The translations under genes and the position numbers were made by a program. Under the pieces are notes generated by a model. That model made no database searches. It worked only from the letters and a program-made list of their open reading frames with translations, and had not been told where the DNA came from. Positions 23,501 to 25,033 of a stretch of DNA of 25,033 nt are shown here, piece after piece (the first letter of the stretch is position 1; every line of letters begins with the position of its first letter). The stretch is from Candidatus Gastranaerophilales bacterium (lineage in GTDB: Bacteria; Cyanobacteriota; Vampirovibrionia; Gastranaerophilales; Gastranaerophilaceae). The stretch lies in assembly GCA_910587245.1 (NCBI GenBank), contig CAJULX010000029.1, positions 1 to 25,033 on the forward strand, written 5' to 3'.

Positions 23501-23874
23501 AAATAATGGATACAGCATTTGAAGAATTTACAAAAAATCCTGCAAAATTTATTCAAGCTCTTCAATCAGGCGAACTTAAAAATGTATTCCTTACTAAAGG
23601 AATAGCCGTTACGGCAGTTGCAGCGCCTGCCGTATGGAGTGCACTCAGTATGATTCTTGCTTTTACTGTTGAATCCGTTTTTGCAAGTATGCAAAAACAA
23701 GCAGGAAGACTTGGCGTTATGAAAGCACTTGAAGAGCTTGAAGATGTAAGATTCTATGCCGATATGGAACCTGAAAACAATACAAAAAACCAAACAAAAG
23801 AAGCAACACAGCAAAACGCCCGGCAAAAAACAGGCATAAATAGTGATATATTCAGTATGTTTATGCAAAAATAA
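20563..23874 (+). CDS. Giant membrane protein of three diverged tandem modules, 1103 aa
   Basis: I do not recognise a family. ATG 20563 is chosen because GAGGGAAG lies just before it. An earlier ATG at 20476 has no ribosome site. The same pattern recurs three times: N-F-K-Q-W (16-20), N-Y-D-K-W (343-347) and N-Y-E-K-Y (614-618). It is followed by an acidic A-E-N-T-E / Y-S-E-N-M-E / Y-S-E-S-I-E segment (69-73, 391-396, 667-672) and a membrane helix. After a helical stretch of variable length comes a second membrane helix ending in S-S-R-I-A-R-W (265-271), S-A-A-R-A-G-R (553-559) and K-Q-A-G-R-L-G (1045-1051). Likely membrane helices are at about 80-98, 238-260, 398-420, 528-550, 680-698 and 1012-1040. 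The third module holds a large inserted helical domain (about 705-1005). No enzyme motif is seen. A scaffold or envelope role is a guess. Confidence 0.75.
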   Translation: MGFFGAVGQVISNQKNFKQWEKEDSDKQKQRGALAQRGINQAELQQAANKGKVIMDVIDIMDTHSEEVAENTETAIMPIAQSFPGLASALAILGMGKFYTMPKAHAYDEAVDNFVYKEFNVKNKIARAKYTKNGGELFTIIEKLREKAKNAPNDAVLSKIKLGDTDFLLQFMGTKLSQNDKIDAGTLTSIFNKKNMKLLSQSNDSEIKSLYPRLNEIGKEFANTPGIKNVSFGKIMGKTMFIAGGISAVLFVAANIIAAKIQVKSSRIARWQSRQDLTDPKYFVQYTDEQIKEAQKIIEANKEDEPKGFSLFKNKKSNTDGLKYSNNNSFFKSLGATMKDSKNYDKWKENYNLEDKKVKRNLTPEEIKEAEKEQEVIQRITKIINNKAEEYSENMETTAAVLIGGTPWLGLGIGALINTIMTKTGFGEKISTAKFNKLLKSIPDENKKEELKKLYESLKSTDSKEAKGFVAEFTQKTKDVKNFGTYYEKMFEALAKKDNFDAKGGMGQAFNSFKNIFQVATTTKTGRNVLIGFAGSLITGMAGAFIGLKLQKSAARAGRYKAKRELEENSENFIGYTKEDFKSVSDIKAKKKPAIQKLGEYLTFIPRVIKDYYNYEKYKNNEADYDKKLLSELTKLEVSDKQLKDAEELQRKLFTTFESVDDKSQEYSESIEAITEMTQPLLPYIGYAIAAIPLIIGGTKLYKGGAPKAAESITGFFAKHTGFLKGKTANKYVNGVAENIKGIVEKQKVSGKISQNPVVQIFESVSKGNGDKLPAEIKNAIAQAKGKENELRAMLDNLADSPAFKKPLNKTEMTKGINDVVQSLADAIEAMKQSGLKEVPDIKSTEELKTAIENSFKDCNTVSDLIKKLTTEMEIPNIKISEIGDKFKSLGSLGIKTEQIKQDLQTNNATGTANKFIEEKIQSGDWRTLLNTAKENMPDGFIKIMLDKAVNSSITNEQAFKIYQNINTILKNMPKEELQKIMDTAFEEFTKNPAKFIQALQSGELKNVFLTKGIAVTAVAAPAVWSALSMILAFTVESVFASMQKQAGRLGVMKALEELEDVRFYADMEPENNTKNQTKEATQQNARQKTGINSDIFSMFMQK

Positions 23875-23919
23875 TTTTGACACATACAGGAATTTAAGTC
23901 GTTGTTTTGTGCAAATAAC

Positions 23920-23935
23920 ATCCGTCGGATATTTT
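23920..23935 (+). terminator. Weak candidate terminator after the giant gene
   Basis: ATCC-GTC-GGAT (23920-23930) is followed by ATTTTT. The stem is only four bases, so termination here is doubtful. The stronger hairpin at 23980-24005 may do the work. Confidence 0.25.
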
Positions 23936-23979
23936 TATTGCATTTAAATAATAATATGCACGCACTGCTCAAAACCAAC

Positions 23980-24005
23980 AAGCCCTCTTTTTGTAAAAAG
24001 GGCTT
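23980..24005. terminator. Hairpin between convergent genes
   Basis: AAGCCCTCTTTTT (23980-23992) pairs with AAAAAGGGCTT (23995-24005) apart from a small two-base bulge. It lies between the giant membrane-protein gene and the convergent hypothetical gene and can serve both strands, though the U run outside the stem is poor. Confidence 0.6.
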
Positions 24006-24042
24006 AAGAATTGGTTTTATCCTAAAAAGTAAATTTTAAAAT

Positions 24043-24525
24043 CTATTCCACAAACACATTTTGAAAAGCAAACTGCATTTCTTTTTTTCTTGCAGCCTTA
24101 CATTTAATGGGGTTTTGCAGCGCTTTTGAAAAATCATAAAGTTCATTTTTACACTGTACTAAATCTTTAAATACTTCAATATTTTCCATATTTAAATTAT
24201 CAATATTTGCACCTATTCTGAATACAAAATCGGAAAAAGTCTGCCCCTGCGCCTTAAATTCTTCTTCTTTATAAAGAGAAGACGCCTTCTTTAAAATTTC
24301 AATTTTTTCCATGGATAATTTTACCGATGAAAGCAGATAACTGACATCAAACGCCGTAAGCTCGGGCATTCGTGCAAGATTTTCAAAAAACTGCAGATTT
24401 TCAGACTTTGCAGATGAAATTATCTCATTAATTTCACTCTGCGAAAACCTGAAACCGGTCTGCATTTTATTTTCTAAAGCTGACAAATTCTTAAATACAC
24501 GTTCAAAATAATTTTTTAAACCCAT
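24043..24525 (-). CDS. Hypothetical helical protein, 160 aa
   Basis: I do not recognise a family. The protein is soluble, without signal or membrane segment, and predicted by eye to be nearly all helix. Amphipathic helices cover about 1-25, 28-50, 57-75, 76-88 and 110-140. A Lys/Arg-rich C-terminus (P-I-K-C-K-A-A-R-K-K-E) precedes a hydrophobic end. The ribosome site is weak (TTAAAG before ATG). It is convergent with the giant membrane-protein gene and divergent from citramalate synthase. Codon use and base composition match its neighbours, so it is likely a real, lineage-specific gene. Confidence 0.6.
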   Translation of the reverse strand: MGLKNYFERVFKNLSALENKMQTGFRFSQSEINEIISSAKSENLQFFENLARMPELTAFDVSYLLSSVKLSMEKIEILKKASSLYKEEEFKAQGQTFSDFVFRIGANIDNLNMENIEVFKDLVQCKNELYDFSKALQNPIKCKAARKKEMQFAFQNVFVE

Positions 24526-24663
24526 CTTTAATTCTAACCTATTAAATTTTCCACAACATTAAAAGTTTTTGATTTAAAACTTTATAAACTTCACTTTCTA
24601 TATATTAATAAACAATTTTTGAAAGTAAAAATTGCCATGAAAATTAAAACTTTTTACAGCTTT

Positions 24664-24692
24664 TTTACAAATGCTTAATTTTGTGCTAATAG
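24664..24692 (+). promoter_or_regulatory. Candidate promoter of cimA
   Basis: TTTACA (24664-24669), a 17-base spacer and TAATAG (24687-24692), about 33 bases before the ATG. No T-box or other leader RNA is recognisable in the 199-base spacer. Confidence 0.4.
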
Positions 24693-24724
24693 TGTATAAG
24701 GAGCTATAAAAAGGCTAAATTCCC

Positions 24725-25033
24725 ATGAGACAAATTGAAATTTACGATACAACCTTAAGAGACGGTGCACAATCTGAAGGAATAAATTATTCCGTATCGG
24801 ATAAATTAAAGATTATAAAAAAACTCGATAAACTTGGCGTACATTATATAGAAGCAGGCTGGCCCGGGGCTAATCCTGTTGATAATGAAGTGTTTGACGC
24901 TATTGATTACGACGGTTTAAAAAATGCAAAAATAGCTGCTTTTGGCTGTACAAGAAAGCCGAATATCAAAGAAGCGGACGATAATGTTTTAAAAATGCTT
25001 GTAAATTCAAAAGCAAAAATCATTACAATATTT
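24725..25033 (+). CDS. cimA: Citramalate synthase (LeuA-like), 5' part
   Basis: The first 103 codons are present, and the gene runs off the window. The N-terminus I-E-I-Y-D-T-T-L-R-D-G-A-Q-S-E-G (4-19) is the DRE-TIM aldolase signature with the catalytic R-D pair. The form G-A-Q-S-E-G, with I-E-A-G-W-P-G-A-N-P later (42-51), is typical of the long citramalate synthases rather than of 2-isopropylmalate synthase (usually D-G-E-Q). It would condense pyruvate and acetyl-CoA to citramalate for threonine-independent isoleucine synthesis. AAGG stands 10 bases before the ATG. 2-Isopropylmalate or homocitrate synthase are less likely alternatives, to be settled by the missing C-terminus. Confidence 0.88.
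   Translation, partial: MRQIEIYDTTLRDGAQSEGINYSVSDKLKIIKKLDKLGVHYIEAGWPGANPVDNEVFDAIDYDGLKNAKIAAFGCTRKPNIKEADDNVLKMLVNSKAKIITIF

Noticed and set aside
24562..24583. 8-bp hairpin AAAGTTTT/AAAACTTT before cimA
   Set aside because: It is pure AT-rich except one pair per arm, not placed after a plus-strand gene, and without a U run. Probably chance.

Overview
The window is AT-rich, densely coded bacterial DNA with many small operons. It encodes a strictly anaerobic, fermentative type of physiology: class III ribonucleotide reductase, the [FeFe]-hydrogenase maturase HydE, pyruvate kinase, citramalate synthase and an iron-sulfur flavoprotein. Several large membrane proteins have no recognisable family. 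Short SFG/FKG-like motifs occur near the start of some proteins. Together this suggests a gut-type non-photosynthetic cyanobacterial relative (Gastranaerophilales/Melainabacteria). That assignment is an inference from style and gene content, not from a marker gene.

Layout. 1-2450: a partial tRNA-Pro(GGG), a calpain-like cysteine protease, a divergent HxlR regulator / NTF2-like pair, a complete tRNA-Pro(UGG), and a broken tRNA-Pro 5' half interrupted by a palindrome. 2507-5996: a leftward run of pyruvate kinase, O-acetylhomoserine sulfhydrylase (MetY-type) and a GNAT-like protein ending in an 11-C homopolymer. 6012-10551: gmd-fcl for GDP-fucose, convergent with a polyprenol-type GT2 and a GT-C membrane glycosyltransferase. 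10626-12489: a two-subunit chromate-type transporter and a divergent flavoprotein.

12495-15500: nrdD-nrdG behind a compact cobalamin riboswitch, with a ribosome-site-masking hairpin just before nrdD. This implies that vitamin B12 turns off the B12-independent reductase. 15635-18174: hydE, then, convergently, a ThiF/MoeB-like E1 enzyme translationally coupled to an mnmA gene that has lost its middle third. 18351-23874: a 505-aa membrane protein, a DtxR-like regulator with lost metal ligands and a six-cysteine tail, and a 1103-aa membrane protein built from three diverged copies of one module. This is the least explained part of the window and the best candidate for an undescribed system. 23980-25033: a hypothetical protein and the start of citramalate synthase.

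The strongest items for follow-up are the riboswitch-controlled nrdDG operon, the triplicated membrane protein with its atypical regulator, the internally deleted mnmA, and the tRNA-Pro repeats with the inserted palindrome. No CRISPR array, insertion sequence or rRNA gene was seen.
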